A stretch of DNA of 64,000 bases, from positions 1 to 64,000 of the forward strand of contig NZ_SMYN01000005.1 of NCBI RefSeq assembly GCF_004959935.1, in the 5' to 3' direction. Every line of letters starts with the position of its first letter. Position 1 is the stretch's first letter. Positions 50,653 through 60,362 of this stretch are shown piece after piece. Below the pieces are notes generated by a model that made no database searches, was not told the origin of the DNA, and saw only the letters and a list, made by a program, of their open reading frames with translations. The position numbers were made by a program, and so were the translations under genes. The DNA comes from Falsirhodobacter xinxiangensis. Lineage in GTDB: Bacteria > Pseudomonadota > Alphaproteobacteria > Rhodobacterales > Rhodobacteraceae.

Positions 50653-52188
50653 CTAGTCGGCAACGATTTCGCTGGAGGCTTTCAGCGCCGAGACCAGTGA
50701 CTTGAACCGTGCCTGCGCCACTTCGCCGAACAGGCCCTGACCTTCGCGCGTCAGTTTCAGCGTCAGGATGCGCTTTTTCGGCTTCCAATGCAGCGATCCG
50801 GCGTCGGATGGATCGTCCATGGTGAACATCGCACCGAAGCGCATCGCCTTGCCCAGAACCTCGGCCTCCTGAACTTCCTCGTCGGGCAGCAGCTTGAACA
50901 GCGGCTCCAGCCGCGATCCGGCGCGGTTGTTCTTGTAACGGTGCAGCAAGGCGAGGCCCAGAAACACGCGCCCCGGATGATCCAGCCCGCCAAGGTTGGC
51001 GCGGGTGGCATTGTCGAAGCAGACCTCGGCCCGGTAATCGGGGTGGGCGCGCCAAGTGGTGTCGTGCAGCAGGCAGGCCGCGCGGATCAGCCGTTCGCGT
51101 TCAGGGCTCGCGCCATCGAAGATCGGCGACAGGAAGTGGAACAGCTTCTTTCCGAAACCGGGAATGCGGGCCGACGTCATCTCGGCCGCCCGCGCCGCTT
51201 CGATCAGCGGATCGCGCGCACGCAGTTTCGCGGGCATGACCTCATAGAGCAGACCCTCACGGATGCCATAGGAGGAAACGTCGATCTCGGATGGTTTGAA
51301 GATGCGGACCAACTCGCGCAGAACCTCGCAAGCCAGCGGCACAAGTTCCATCCGTTCGGCCGAGGTGCCGGTCGCGCTGCGCAGGGCGGACAGGTCGGAT
51401 TGGCCGATCCAGTCCAGCGTCTCCAGCAATTCCTTGGGCTGCATCCGGTATTCGTGCAGCACGGTCAGGGGATAGCCGCGCCGCTCCATGTCCAGCCGCG
51501 CGATCACCCGCCACGAGCCACCGACAAGGAAGATGCGGTCGCCATCGGGCTGGATGATCTCGCGCAGGTCCTTCAGGATGCGTTCGATATGCGCCAGCCG
51601 GTCCTTGGCGCTGCCCGGCACCTGTTGCAGTCGGAACGGCCCCAGCGGCGACGTCGCTCGCGCGCCCACCGTGCCGCCGCCGATCCGCGCAAGCTCCATC
51701 GAGTTGCCGCCGATGTCGCAGGCAATCCCCGAGGCGTCCGGCCAGCCCAGTAGCACGCCCTGCGCCGAAAGCCGTGCTTCCTCGTCGCCGTCCACGACCC
51801 ACAGCTTCAGCCCGGTTTCGCGCAGCACAAGCTTCTGGAATTCGGGCCCGTCCTCGGCCTCGCGCACGGCGGCGGTGGCAACGACGGTCAGCGGTGCGAT
51901 GCCCATGCCCTTGGCCAGCAGCGCAAAGCGTTTCAGCGCAGCCAGCGCCCGCTCGCGCCCCTGCGGGTGCAGGCGGCCCGTTTCCGCCAGCCCTTGTCCC
52001 AGCCCGCACATGACCTTTTCGTTGAAGAAATAGGCCGGGCTGCGCGCCGCCCCGTCGAACACGACCATACGGACCGAGTTCGATCCGACATCGACGACTC
52101 CCACCCGGGTAAGTGCGCGGATCGACGGATCGTCGAACAGATGCCCCCCGAAAAGCTCGTCGCTGTCCTTTGTCTTGGTTGGCGTCAT
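50653..52188 (-). CDS. ppx: Exopolyphosphatase / guanosine pentaphosphatase family (Ppx)
   Basis: A 511-residue Ppx/GppA enzyme that shortens polyphosphate or converts pppGpp to ppGpp. The ASKHA ATPase-like signatures are VGVVDVGSNSVRMVVFDG (about residues 28-45) and ACDIGGNSMELARIGGG (about 150-166). A C-terminal HD-type helical domain of about 190 residues includes ACLLHDTTW. GGAGGAG seven bases upstream fixes ATG 52188. It lies just downstream of ppk on the same strand, so polyphosphate synthesis and breakdown are coordinated. Confidence 0.93.
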   Translation of the reverse strand: MTPTKTKDSDELFGGHLFDDPSIRALTRVGVVDVGSNSVRMVVFDGAARSPAYFFNEKVMCGLGQGLAETGRLHPQGRERALAALKRFALLAKGMGIAPLTVVATAAVREAEDGPEFQKLVLRETGLKLWVVDGDEEARLSAQGVLLGWPDASGIACDIGGNSMELARIGGGTVGARATSPLGPFRLQQVPGSAKDRLAHIERILKDLREIIQPDGDRIFLVGGSWRVIARLDMERRGYPLTVLHEYRMQPKELLETLDWIGQSDLSALRSATGTSAERMELVPLACEVLRELVRIFKPSEIDVSSYGIREGLLYEVMPAKLRARDPLIEAARAAEMTSARIPGFGKKLFHFLSPIFDGASPERERLIRAACLLHDTTWRAHPDYRAEVCFDNATRANLGGLDHPGRVFLGLALLHRYKNNRAGSRLEPLFKLLPDEEVQEAEVLGKAMRFGAMFTMDDPSDAGSLHWKPKKRILTLKLTREGQGLFGEVAQARFKSLVSALKASSEIVAD

Positions 52189-52241
52189 GGCTCCTCCGGG
52201 ACGCAGTCTGGCTTTGCGCGCCCGCCATGTGGCGGAAAGCA

Positions 52242-54437
52242 CTATTCTTCCTCCGGTCCGCGCGCGTCGTCGCGGGAATGGGCAAGGCGCGGCACGTCCT
52301 TGGCCCCGGCGCTGCCACGGCCCGACAATGACGGGTTTTCCATGAAGAACCTATGGCATGAGAAAGGTTCGTCCCCGTCGGATTTCGGACGGATGAACCG
52401 CCCATCGGCCTGCAAGATCCAGCTTTGCGCCTCGTCCGCCATGTTGGCGGCCATGATCTGCCCGGTGATCTGCGCCTTCACGGTGGGGTTCATCGCCTCG
52501 ACCAGCGTTTCGACGCGGCGGTTGAGGTTGCGGCCCATCCAGTCGGCAGAGGAGAAGAACACCCGCGCCTTTTTCGACGGCAGGCCCATCCCGTTGCCGA
52601 AGCAGACGATGCGGCTGTGTTCAAGGAACCGGCCCACGATGGATTTCACGCGGATGTTTTCCGACAGCCCATTCACGCCGGGGCGCAGGGCGCAGATGCC
52701 GCGGATCACAAGGCTGATCTTCACCCCCGCCTGCGACGCGGCATAAAGCGCCTCGATCACCTCGGGTTCGACCAGCGAGTTCATCTTGGCCCAGATTTCC
52801 GCCGGACGGCCCACCTTGGCGTGTTCGACCTCGGCGGCGATCATCTCCAGCAGGCGCGGTTTCAGCCCGCTGGGCGCGATGGCAAGGTTTTCCAGCCCCT
52901 GCGGCTGGACATAGCCGGAGAGGTAGTTGAACACCTTGGTCGCATCCCGGCCCAGCGCCGCATCGCAGGTGAAGAAGGACAGGTCGGTATAGATCCGCGC
53001 CGTGATCGGGTGGTAGTTGCCAGTGCCGTAATGGGTATAGGTGACCAGCTGGTCCCCCTCGCGCCGGACGACGGTGCTGATCTTGGCATGGGTCTTGTAG
53101 TTGACGAAGCCATAGACGACATGCGCGCCCGCCCGTTCAAGGCGGCGGCTTTGCCGGATGTTCGCAGCCTCGTCGAAGCGGGCGGCAAGTTCGACCAGCG
53201 CGGTCACGGATTTCCCGGCCTCGGCCGCTTCGCACAGGGCGGCGACGATGGGGCTGTCGGTGGATGTGCGATACAGCGTCTGCTTGATCGCCAGCACGTT
53301 CGGATCGGTCGCTGCCTGTTGCAGGAAGCGGACGACCATGTCGAACGTCTCGTAAGGGTGATGCAGCAGCATGTCCTTCTGCCGGATCGCGGCGAACATG
53401 TCGTTGTCGTGATCCAGGACCCGCTCCGGCACGCGCGGGGTGAAGGACGGCCACAGCAGGTCCGGGCGGGAGGACAGCACCAGTTCCTTCACGTCGGCCA
53501 TGCCGATCAGGCCGCGCACCTCGACCACCTCGTCGTCGGAAACGCCGAGTTCTTCCTTGATGATGTCGAACAGCTCGTCCGGGGCGCCGGCGCTGATCTT
53601 CAGGCGGATCACGTCGCCGCGGCGGCGGCGTTTCAGTGCCGTCTCGAATTCGCGGACCAGATCCTCGGCTTCCTCCTCGACCTCCAGATCGCTGTCGCGC
53701 AGCACGCGGAAGGTGCAGTGGCCGCGGTCGGTATAGCCGGGGAACAGCATGTCCAGATGCAGCAGCAGCAGTTCTTCCAGCGGAACGAAGCGGTTTTCGC
53801 CCGCGCGGCCCGGCAGGGCGACGAAACGCGCGATCTGCGCCGGGATCGGCAGGATGGCCTGCAGACGGCGGCGGTCCGTCACCCGCTCCAGCTCCAGCCC
53901 AAGGCAGAAGCCGGTGTTGGGAATGAAGGGGAAGGGGTGCGCCGGGTCGATCGCCAGCGGCGACAGCACCGGGAACACCTTGTTCAGAAAGTGATCCTCA
54001 AGGTGCCGATGGTCGCGCTGCGTCAGCTTGGACCGGGTCAGCAGGGTGATCCCCTCGGCCTCCATCAGCTTCTTCAGCTTGTTGTAGACCGTTTGCTGCG
54101 TGTGCATCAGCTTGCGCGCGTCGGCGTTGATCAGCGCAAGCTGCTCTGCCGGGCTGCGGCCATCTTCGGACAGACCCGGATTGGACCGCCGCGCCAATGC
54201 GCGCAGCCCCGCCACCCGGACGGTATAGAATTCATCGAGGTTCGTGGCCGAGATCGACAGGAACCGCAGCCGTTCCAGCAGCGGAACCGAGGGGTTGGAC
54301 GCCTCCTCCAGCACACGCCAGTTGAAAGCCAGCCAGCTCAACTCGCGATTGAAGAAACGGCGCGGACCGGCAACTTCCGCCATAGGCAGCGTAACCGGTT
54401 GAGGAAACGGGGATTTGAGGAAGTCAGCGAGGGTCAT
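52242..54437 (-). CDS. ppk: Polyphosphate kinase 1
   Basis: A 731-residue enzyme making inorganic polyphosphate from ATP. The N-terminal domain starts FFNRELSWLAFNWRVLEEA (about residues 28-46); the catalytic domains contain HHPYETFDMVVRFLQQAA and YKTHAKISTVV with the phosphorylated His, and HYGTGNYHP (ATP/polyP tunnel). Length fits PPK1. ATG 54437 is my choice; a GTG 18 bases upstream is possible. Only 53 bases separate it from ppx downstream. Polyphosphate would serve stress survival and phosphate storage. Confidence 0.95.
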   Translation of the reverse strand: MTLADFLKSPFPQPVTLPMAEVAGPRRFFNRELSWLAFNWRVLEEASNPSVPLLERLRFLSISATNLDEFYTVRVAGLRALARRSNPGLSEDGRSPAEQLALINADARKLMHTQQTVYNKLKKLMEAEGITLLTRSKLTQRDHRHLEDHFLNKVFPVLSPLAIDPAHPFPFIPNTGFCLGLELERVTDRRRLQAILPIPAQIARFVALPGRAGENRFVPLEELLLLHLDMLFPGYTDRGHCTFRVLRDSDLEVEEEAEDLVREFETALKRRRRGDVIRLKISAGAPDELFDIIKEELGVSDDEVVEVRGLIGMADVKELVLSSRPDLLWPSFTPRVPERVLDHDNDMFAAIRQKDMLLHHPYETFDMVVRFLQQAATDPNVLAIKQTLYRTSTDSPIVAALCEAAEAGKSVTALVELAARFDEAANIRQSRRLERAGAHVVYGFVNYKTHAKISTVVRREGDQLVTYTHYGTGNYHPITARIYTDLSFFTCDAALGRDATKVFNYLSGYVQPQGLENLAIAPSGLKPRLLEMIAAEVEHAKVGRPAEIWAKMNSLVEPEVIEALYAASQAGVKISLVIRGICALRPGVNGLSENIRVKSIVGRFLEHSRIVCFGNGMGLPSKKARVFFSSADWMGRNLNRRVETLVEAMNPTVKAQITGQIMAANMADEAQSWILQADGRFIRPKSDGDEPFSCHRFFMENPSLSGRGSAGAKDVPRLAHSRDDARGPEEE

Positions 54438-54479
54438 GCGCCGTGCCTTAGTCACGCCAAAGATGAATGTCTTGTGAAG

Positions 54480-55175
54480 TTATTGTAACAGGCCGTTTGT
54501 GACACTGTCATATTCCAGAACCTCGGCGGCAAGTTGCCGGGTGATGGGTCGATGCTCCTGCAACGAGCGCGAATCCAGCGCCGCGACAAGCGCGCGGGCC
54601 GCTCCGATGGATCGATCCATCCGCGCCACCAGATAGGGCACGAGCGGGGGCGGGACGGCGATCTGGCGATCCGCGAACAGCTTCACCAGAACGGCGGACA
54701 GCATCGCGTCATCGGGCGATTCGATCCGGGCCACCGATGCGGCCATCATCCGGCTGAGCACGTCCGGCACCATCAGCCCCCAATCGCGCGGCGGGGCCGA
54801 AGCGGTCAGCAGGAAGGGTTTGCGCGCGGCGGCCATGAGGTTGTGCAGGTGGAACAGCGCCTCTTCTGCCTCCCGCTCGCCCGCCAGACGGTCGGCGTCC
54901 TCCAGCACGACGGCATCTTCGCGGGTCAGCGCCTCCAGATCGGCGCCGGGCATCGCACCGCTGTCCACCAGCACCGCATTCGCCTCGGCGGCCCAGACAT
55001 GGGCCAGATGCGTCTTGCCCGCCCCACGGGGGCCGACCAGCACCATCTTGCCCCCCGGCCATGCGCGCCAGCCCTCAAGGCTTGCCAGCGCCAGCGCATT
55101 GGACGGCGCGACGAACAGATCGTCGCGGCCAAGCGCAGGCCGTGCCGGCAGGTCGAAGGCCAGCTGGCGGATCAA
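54480..55175 (-). CDS. DnaA-related replication regulator (Hda-like)
   Basis: A 231-residue AAA+ protein with the DnaA ATPase domain but no DNA-binding domain, like Hda/HdaA, which with the clamp stimulates DnaA-ATP hydrolysis. The N-terminus [21 protein letters not shown] holds the clamp-binding-like QLAFDLP motif at about residues 4-10. Walker A is GPRGAGKTHL (about 48-57) and the Walker-B-like segment is AVVLEDADRL. I infer a TTG start at 55175 that overlaps the stop of the upstream gene (TTGA); no ATG exists before the Walker A region. The Arg finger is not obvious. Confidence 0.85.
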   Translation of the reverse strand: MIRQLAFDLPARPALGRDDLFVAPSNALALASLEGWRAWPGGKMVLVGPRGAGKTHLAHVWAAEANAVLVDSGAMPGADLEALTREDAVVLEDADRLAGEREAEEALFHLHNLMAAARKPFLLTASAPPRDWGLMVPDVLSRMMAASVARIESPDDAMLSAVLVKLFADRQIAVPPPLVPYLVARMDRSIGAARALVAALDSRSLQEHRPITRQLAAEVLEYDSVTNGLLQ

Positions 55176-56251
55176 CCCTGCTCTTCCCGATAGGGGGCTG
55201 CCTCGATCCCGTGATAGAGGCGGCTGGCCTTGTATTGCGCGATGCCGAAGCGGGCGACCACGCCGATCGCGGCGGCAACCGGCACGGCGATCAGCATTCC
55301 GACGAAGCCGAACAGCGCCCCGAAGGCCGACAGCGCGAACAGCAGCCAGACCGGATGCAGGCCCACCGAATTGCCGACGAGGCGGGGCGTCAGGATGTTG
55401 CCCTCGACGAACTGGCCGGATTGGAAGATCGCCCAGATGATGATGATCGACCACCAGTCGCCCCAGAACTGGAACAGCGCCAGACCGATGGCCAGACCGC
55501 CGCCCACCAGCGCGCCGACATAAGGAATGAAGGTCAGGAACCCCGCGATCGCGCCGACGATGGCGCCGAAGTTCAGCCCCGCCGCCATCAGCGCAAAGGC
55601 GTAATAGGTGCCGAGGATGATGCAGACCGTCATCTGCCCGCGCACGAAACCGGCAAGAACGTGGTCGATCTCGCGGAACAGCTCCCGGATCGTCGGCGCG
55701 TGGTCCAGCGGCAGAAGCGTGTCGATCTTGGCCACCATCTTGTCCCAGTCCAGCAGCAGATAGAAGGCGACGACCGGGGCCACGATCATGAACACGACCG
55801 CGTTGATGACCGAGAAGAACGAGGTGATCAGCGTATTCGCCATCTGCCCGCCGCGTTGCTGGATCGTCTGGCCCAGCGAATCGAGCGTCTGTCGGATGGT
55901 CGAGGTTTCGTCGCTCAGCTGCGGGAACTTGTTCATCACGAAGGTCTGAAGCTGGCTGAAGATCGCGGGGGCCGAGTTGATCAGCTGAGTCAGCTGATTC
56001 ACCAGCGTCGGGATGACGGCCAGCACCAGCAGCACGAAGATCAGCACGGTGGCGACCGCGATCACCGCCGTCGCCAGCGCCCGGCTCAGCCCCAGCCGTT
56101 CCAGCCGGTCCGCGATGGGGTCGAGGAAATAGGCGATCGCGCCGCCCACCAGAAACGGCAGGATCACGTTCCCCAGCAGCCAGAGCGTGACGAGGAAGAC
56201 GAGCGCGGCGATGCCCCACCATTTCGCCTGGCTGAAGCGTGAAATTCCCAT
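55172..56251 (-). CDS. AI-2E family transporter (PerM/YhhT-like)
   Basis: A 359-residue membrane protein of the AI-2 exporter (AI-2E) family with about eight helices. The family features are the N-terminal pair with [21 protein letters not shown], a cytoplasmic or periplasmic coiled region around residues 90-140, and the C-terminal segment with [14 protein letters not shown] and [18 protein letters not shown]. Members export AI-2 or act as Na+/H+ antiporters; function here is undecided. AAGGGG six bases before ATG 56251 supports this start; ATGs 12 and 39 bases further upstream are less likely. Coupled to the Hda-like gene, a common alphaproteobacterial pair. Confidence 0.85.
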   Translation of the reverse strand: MGISRFSQAKWWGIAALVFLVTLWLLGNVILPFLVGGAIAYFLDPIADRLERLGLSRALATAVIAVATVLIFVLLVLAVIPTLVNQLTQLINSAPAIFSQLQTFVMNKFPQLSDETSTIRQTLDSLGQTIQQRGGQMANTLITSFFSVINAVVFMIVAPVVAFYLLLDWDKMVAKIDTLLPLDHAPTIRELFREIDHVLAGFVRGQMTVCIILGTYYAFALMAAGLNFGAIVGAIAGFLTFIPYVGALVGGGLAIGLALFQFWGDWWSIIIIWAIFQSGQFVEGNILTPRLVGNSVGLHPVWLLFALSAFGALFGFVGMLIAVPVAAAIGVVARFGIAQYKASRLYHGIEAAPYREEQG

Positions 56252-56324
56252 CGTCGGCCCCTTCATGGTCTTGGGCAACACATCGCCCATGCCGCCACCC
56301 CATGCAAGCGAAAGCGCGCGGCGC

Positions 56325-56353
56325 TTGCCTGTTAGGGGCGATCCGCCTAAACC
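56325..56353 (+). promoter_or_regulatory. Candidate proS promoter
   Basis: TTGCCT (56325-56330), a 17-base spacer and TAAACC (56348-56353) lie about 30 bases before the proS ATG at 56385. An inverted repeat GCAAGCG/CGCTTGC (56304-56310 and 56322-56328) touches the -35 element. Confidence 0.4.
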
Positions 56354-56384
56354 CCGTGCTGACCCTGTTCTTATGAGGCACCTT

Positions 56385-57722
56385 ATGCGCCTGAGCCGCT
56401 ACTTCCTGCCCGTCCTGAAGGAAAACCCGTCCGAGGCGCAGATCGTCTCGCACCGTTACATGCTGCGTGCGGGCATGATCAAGCAGCAGTCGGCGGGGAT
56501 TTATTCCTGGCTGCCGATGGGCTTCAAGGTTCTGAAGCGGATCGAACAGATCGTCCATGAGGAACAGATCCGCGTCGGCCACCTGCCGCTTCTGATGCCC
56601 ACGCTGCAAACGGCGGACCTGTGGCGCGAATCCGGCCGTTACGACGATTACGGGCAGGAAATGCTGCGCATCAAGGACCGTCAGGGCCGCGAGATGCTGT
56701 ATGGCCCGACCAACGAGGAGATGATCACCGACATCTTCCGCGCCCATGTGAACAGCTACAAGGACCTGCCGCTGACGCTGTATCAGATCCAGTGGAAGTT
56801 CCGCGACGAGGTGCGTCCGCGCTTCGGCGTCATGCGGGGACGCGAGTTCCTGATGAAGGACGGGTATTCCTTCGACATCGACCGGGATTCGGCGCTGCAC
56901 GCCTATAACCGTCACATGGTCAGCTATCTGCGGTCCTATGAACGCATGGGACTGACGGCAATTCCGATGCGCGCGGCCTCCGGCCCCATCGGCGGCGACA
57001 ACACGCATGAATTCCTGGTTCTGGCCTCGACGGGCGAGAGCGAGGTCTTCTATGACAGCGCCGTGACCGACCTGAAACTGGGCGCGCGCGAGGTCGATTT
57101 CGACGATCGCGCCGCCGTGGCCGGCATCTGCGAGGAGTTCACCTCGGTCTATGCCCGCACGGATGAAACCCATGACGAGGCGCTGTTCAACGCCGTTCCC
57201 GAAGAACGCCGCAAGGTGGGCCGCGGGATCGAGGTCGGTCAGATCTTCTATTTCGGCACCAAATATTCGGAATCCATGGGCGCGAATGTCGTGACCGCCG
57301 ATGGCAGCCGCGTGCCGGTCGAAATGGGCTCGCACGGGATCGGCGTGTCCCGCCTTCTGGGCGCGATCATCGAAGCCAGCCATGACGACAAGGGCATCAT
57401 CTGGCCCGAGGGCGTCACCCCGTTCCATGTCGGCATCGTCAATCTGAAACAGGGCGACGCCGCCACCGACAGCGCCTGCAACGCGCTGTATGCAGCATTG
57501 GTCGGCAAGGGGCTGGAGCCGCTTTATGACGACCGCGACGAACGGGCAGGGGCGAAATTCGCGACGATGGACCTGATCGGCCTGCCGTGGCGCGTGACCA
57601 TCGGCCCGCGCGGGCTGGCGAACGGCAAGGTCGAACTGACCTCGCGCCGCACCGGGGAATCCGAGGAAGTCTCGCTTGAGGCCGCCGTGGACCGCCTGAC
57701 GCAGATCTACGCAGGCGTCTGA
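56385..57722 (+). CDS. proS: Prolyl-tRNA synthetase (short alphaproteobacterial type)
   Basis: Class II synthetase, 445 residues, of the shortened alphaproteobacterial type that lacks the INS editing domain found in the Escherichia coli enzyme (about 570 residues). Motif 2 is seen in [23 protein letters not shown] (about residues 138-160) and motif 3 in [18 protein letters not shown] (about 312-329). The anticodon-binding domain closes the protein. Without INS, mischarged Ala-tRNA-Pro must be cleared in trans. Stop and lolC-type start overlap (TGATG). Confidence 0.95.
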   Translation: MRLSRYFLPVLKENPSEAQIVSHRYMLRAGMIKQQSAGIYSWLPMGFKVLKRIEQIVHEEQIRVGHLPLLMPTLQTADLWRESGRYDDYGQEMLRIKDRQGREMLYGPTNEEMITDIFRAHVNSYKDLPLTLYQIQWKFRDEVRPRFGVMRGREFLMKDGYSFDIDRDSALHAYNRHMVSYLRSYERMGLTAIPMRAASGPIGGDNTHEFLVLASTGESEVFYDSAVTDLKLGAREVDFDDRAAVAGICEEFTSVYARTDETHDEALFNAVPEERRKVGRGIEVGQIFYFGTKYSESMGANVVTADGSRVPVEMGSHGIGVSRLLGAIIEASHDDKGIIWPEGVTPFHVGIVNLKQGDAATDSACNALYAALVGKGLEPLYDDRDERAGAKFATMDLIGLPWRVTIGPRGLANGKVELTSRRTGESEEVSLEAAVDRLTQIYAGV

Positions 57723-58990
57723 TGTTTGCCCCGTTCGAATGGATGATCGCCTGGCGCTATCTTCGCGCCAAGCGGGCCGAGGGCGGGGTTTCCGTCATGA
57801 CATGGATCAGCCTGATCGGCATCACGCTTGCCGTCTTCGCGCTGATCGCGACGCTTTCGGTCCGCGCGGGGTTTCGCGCGGAACTGGTGGACACGATCCT
57901 TGGGGCCAACGCGCATGTGACCGTCTATTCCGCCGGGCAGGTGGATCAGAACGGCGTGCTGACGCGCGGCTTTCCCGATTATGACGAGGTGGCCGGGCGG
58001 CTGGCCGGGGTGCAGGGCGTCACGCGCGCGGCCCCGCTGGTCAAGGGGCAGGTCATGGTCACCAACCGCGAACAGTCCGGCCTTGGCGATGTGTTCGGCA
58101 TCCGCGAGGCCGATCTGCGGTCGATCCCCCGCATCGGCGACGGAGCGGACGCGCAGGGCGATCTGTCCCGCTTCGGCGAAGGCATCGCCATCGGCAGCCA
58201 GCTTGCCCGCGATCTGGGCATCCAGCTTGGCGACCGCATCCGCCTGACATCGGCCAACGGCGTGCGGACGGCGTTTGGCGTGACCCCCCGCGCGAATGCG
58301 TATGAGGTCGTCTATATCTTCACCGCCGGTCGCTACGACATCGACAAGGTCCGCGTCTATATGCCCTTCGACGAGGCGCAGAGCTATTTCAACCGCGAGG
58401 GTTTCGCGGACGAGATCGAGGTGATGGTGGACCGCCCCGAAGCCGTGGACAGCTACATCCCTGCGCTGGCCGAAGCGGGCGGACCTGCGGCGATGTTCTG
58501 GACGTGGCGCGACAGTTCCGGCGGCTACCTGCGCGCCTTGGATGTCGAGGATAACGTGATGTTCGTCATCATGTCGGTTCTGGTGCTGATCGCGGCGATG
58601 AACATCGTGTCGGGCCTCATCATGCTGGTCAAGAACAAGGGCCGCGACATCGGCATCCTGCGCACGATGGGCCTGACCGAAGGGTCGATCCTGCGCGTGT
58701 TCTTCATCTGCGGCGCGGCGACGGGGATCATCGGCACAGTCTGCGGCGTGATCCTTGGCTGCCTGTTCGCGATCTATATCGACCCGATCTTCAGCCTCGT
58801 GAACTATGTCTCGGGCGGCGGGGTCTGGGACCCGGAGATCCGCGGCATCTATGCGTTGCCGGCAAAGTTGCAGGTGCAGGACGTGATCTCGGCCATCGCG
58901 CTGTCGCTGGGGCTGTCCTTCATCGTCACGATCTTTCCCGCGCGCCGCGCTGCCCGCATGAACCCGGTGGAGGCCCTGCGTTATGAGTGA
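57722..58990 (+). CDS. Lipoprotein-releasing ABC permease (LolC/LolE type)
   Basis: A 422-residue permease of the LolC/LolE family with an N-terminal helix (MTWISLIGITLAVFALIATLSV, about residues 25-46), a large periplasmic domain (about 50-275) and three C-terminal helices, ending in the coupling segment FPARRAARMNPVEALRYE. It extracts lipoproteins from the inner membrane for LolA. Only one permease is present here, so a homodimeric LolF-like use is possible, as in many Alphaproteobacteria. It overlaps lolD by eight bases. Confidence 0.9.
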   Translation: MFAPFEWMIAWRYLRAKRAEGGVSVMTWISLIGITLAVFALIATLSVRAGFRAELVDTILGANAHVTVYSAGQVDQNGVLTRGFPDYDEVAGRLAGVQGVTRAAPLVKGQVMVTNREQSGLGDVFGIREADLRSIPRIGDGADAQGDLSRFGEGIAIGSQLARDLGIQLGDRIRLTSANGVRTAFGVTPRANAYEVVYIFTAGRYDIDKVRVYMPFDEAQSYFNREGFADEIEVMVDRPEAVDSYIPALAEAGGPAAMFWTWRDSSGGYLRALDVEDNVMFVIMSVLVLIAAMNIVSGLIMLVKNKGRDIGILRTMGLTEGSILRVFFICGAATGIIGTVCGVILGCLFAIYIDPIFSLVNYVSGGGVWDPEIRGIYALPAKLQVQDVISAIALSLGLSFIVTIFPARRAARMNPVEALRYE

Positions 58991-59657
58991 CATGCTGGTT
59001 CTGGACGGTGTCACCAAAGGCTACAACCGCGGCAAACCGGGCGAGGTGAACGTGCTGAACGGCGCGTCGCTGCGGGTCGCGGCGGGCGAGGTCGTGGCGC
59101 TGGTCGCCCCGTCAGGCGCAGGGAAATCGACGCTGCTGCATATCGCGGGCCTGCTGGATACGCCGGATGATGGCGTGGTCGAGATCGGCGGCACGCGGAT
59201 GAACGGTCTGGGCGACAAGGCCCGGACCGAGACGCGGCGGCGTGAGGTCGGCTTCATCTATCAGTTCCACCACCTGCTGCCGGAGTTCACGGCTGCCGAG
59301 AATATCGTGCTGCCGCAGCTTGCGAACGGGACCTCGCGCCGGGATGCGGATGCGCGGGCGCTGGACCTGCTGGGCCATGTCGGCGTTGCGCAGCGGGCGG
59401 GGCATCGCCCGGCTGCCATGTCGGGCGGCGAACAACAACGGGTCGCCTTCTGCCGCGCGTTGGCGAACAAGCCGCGCCTGCTGCTGGCGGACGAGCCGAC
59501 GGGGAACCTCGACCCCGCCACCTCGGACCGGGTGTTCGACGCGCTGATGACATTGGTGCGTGAAACCGGGCTGTCGGCGCTGATCGCGACGCACAATCTG
59601 GAACTGGCCTCACGGATGGACCGGGTGGTTCGGCTGGATGCTGGCCGTCTGGGTTGA
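58983..59657 (+). CDS. lolD: Lipoprotein-releasing ABC ATPase LolD
   Basis: A 224-residue ABC ATPase. Walker A is APSGAGKST (about residues 41-49), the Q-loop is YQFHHLLPEFTAAENI (a LolD-typical segment), the signature is MSGGEQQR, Walker B is LLLADEPTGNLD and the H-loop His is in ATHNLEL. It energises the Lol permease encoded upstream. The stop end overlaps the convergent DUF1194 gene by 48 bases, unusually long for this window. Confidence 0.94.
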   Translation: MSDMLVLDGVTKGYNRGKPGEVNVLNGASLRVAAGEVVALVAPSGAGKSTLLHIAGLLDTPDDGVVEIGGTRMNGLGDKARTETRRREVGFIYQFHHLLPEFTAAENIVLPQLANGTSRRDADARALDLLGHVGVAQRAGHRPAAMSGGEQQRVAFCRALANKPRLLLADEPTGNLDPATSDRVFDALMTLVRETGLSALIATHNLELASRMDRVVRLDAGRLG

Positions 59658-60335
59658 CGGGGTCAGCCCCGCAATCTCCAGCACCAGCTTGCGGCGGACG
59701 GCATCGGCGAAATTCTCGCCATCCTCCGCCGCGATGACGAAGGCGCCGGGGCCGCCGATGATCCGGTCGGTGTAAAGCTGCACCAGATCGCCGCCGGTGG
59801 ACGAGAAGCACCGCTCGCACAGGATCGGCAGCCCGTTGATGGTGATACCTGCCGCCAGCACCCGCGCGCGCGAGGTCTCGACGGACGGGCCGGTGAAGCT
59901 GGAGGCGCTGTCGCCGGAAAAGTCGATCACCTGACGCATGGACTTGATGTCGTTCGTCTCGATCAACCGCAATCCTTCCAGCAGCGCCGCGCCGATGGCA
60001 TTGCGCCCGAAGGCAAGGCGCGGCTGGTCGAGGATGCCGCCCGCGAACATCGCCGCCGATGCCTGCCCGTCGATGATCGTCCAGTCCACCACGGTCGCCT
60101 GATTGGCCGCCCATTCGACATAGGTGACGGCGATGCGCCCGGTCATCGTGGTCGATATCGCCTCCAGCACCTCCGGATGGACGATGGCGGCGGCATAGCT
60201 TTCGCGCTGGAAGTCGATTTCGGGCTGGCTGATGGACCCCGAGCTGTCGGCCAGCAGCACAAGCTCCAGATCCACCTCCTCGGCCCATATGGGCGAGGCG
60301 AGGCAGAGGAGGAGTGGCGCCATCCATATCCGCAT
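59610..60335 (-). CDS. DUF1194 von Willebrand factor A-like secreted protein
   Basis: A 241-residue exported protein. The signal peptide MRIWMAPLLLCLASPIWA leads to a vWA-like domain with the metal-adhesion DSSGSIS (DxSxS, about residues 30-36), and further vWA positions FSGDSASS and an Asp in YTDRII. It is the DUF1194 family. The Cys pair (LCERC) is distinctive. Function unknown; a vWA fold suggests metal-dependent protein binding in the periplasm. Its last 16 codons are antisense to the end of lolD. Confidence 0.85.
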   Translation of the reverse strand: MRIWMAPLLLCLASPIWAEEVDLELVLLADSSGSISQPEIDFQRESYAAAIVHPEVLEAISTTMTGRIAVTYVEWAANQATVVDWTIIDGQASAAMFAGGILDQPRLAFGRNAIGAALLEGLRLIETNDIKSMRQVIDFSGDSASSFTGPSVETSRARVLAAGITINGLPILCERCFSSTGGDLVQLYTDRIIGGPGAFVIAAEDGENFADAVRRKLVLEIAGLTPSTQTASIQPNHPVHP

Positions 60336-60362
60336 ACCCTTATGGTAGCACGGATTGCGCTG

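Noticed and set aside
55176-57428. N-terminal extension of the Hda-like frame across the AI-2E and proS genes
   Set aside because: The extension is antisense or out of frame to real genes; homology to DnaA-like proteins starts at 55175.
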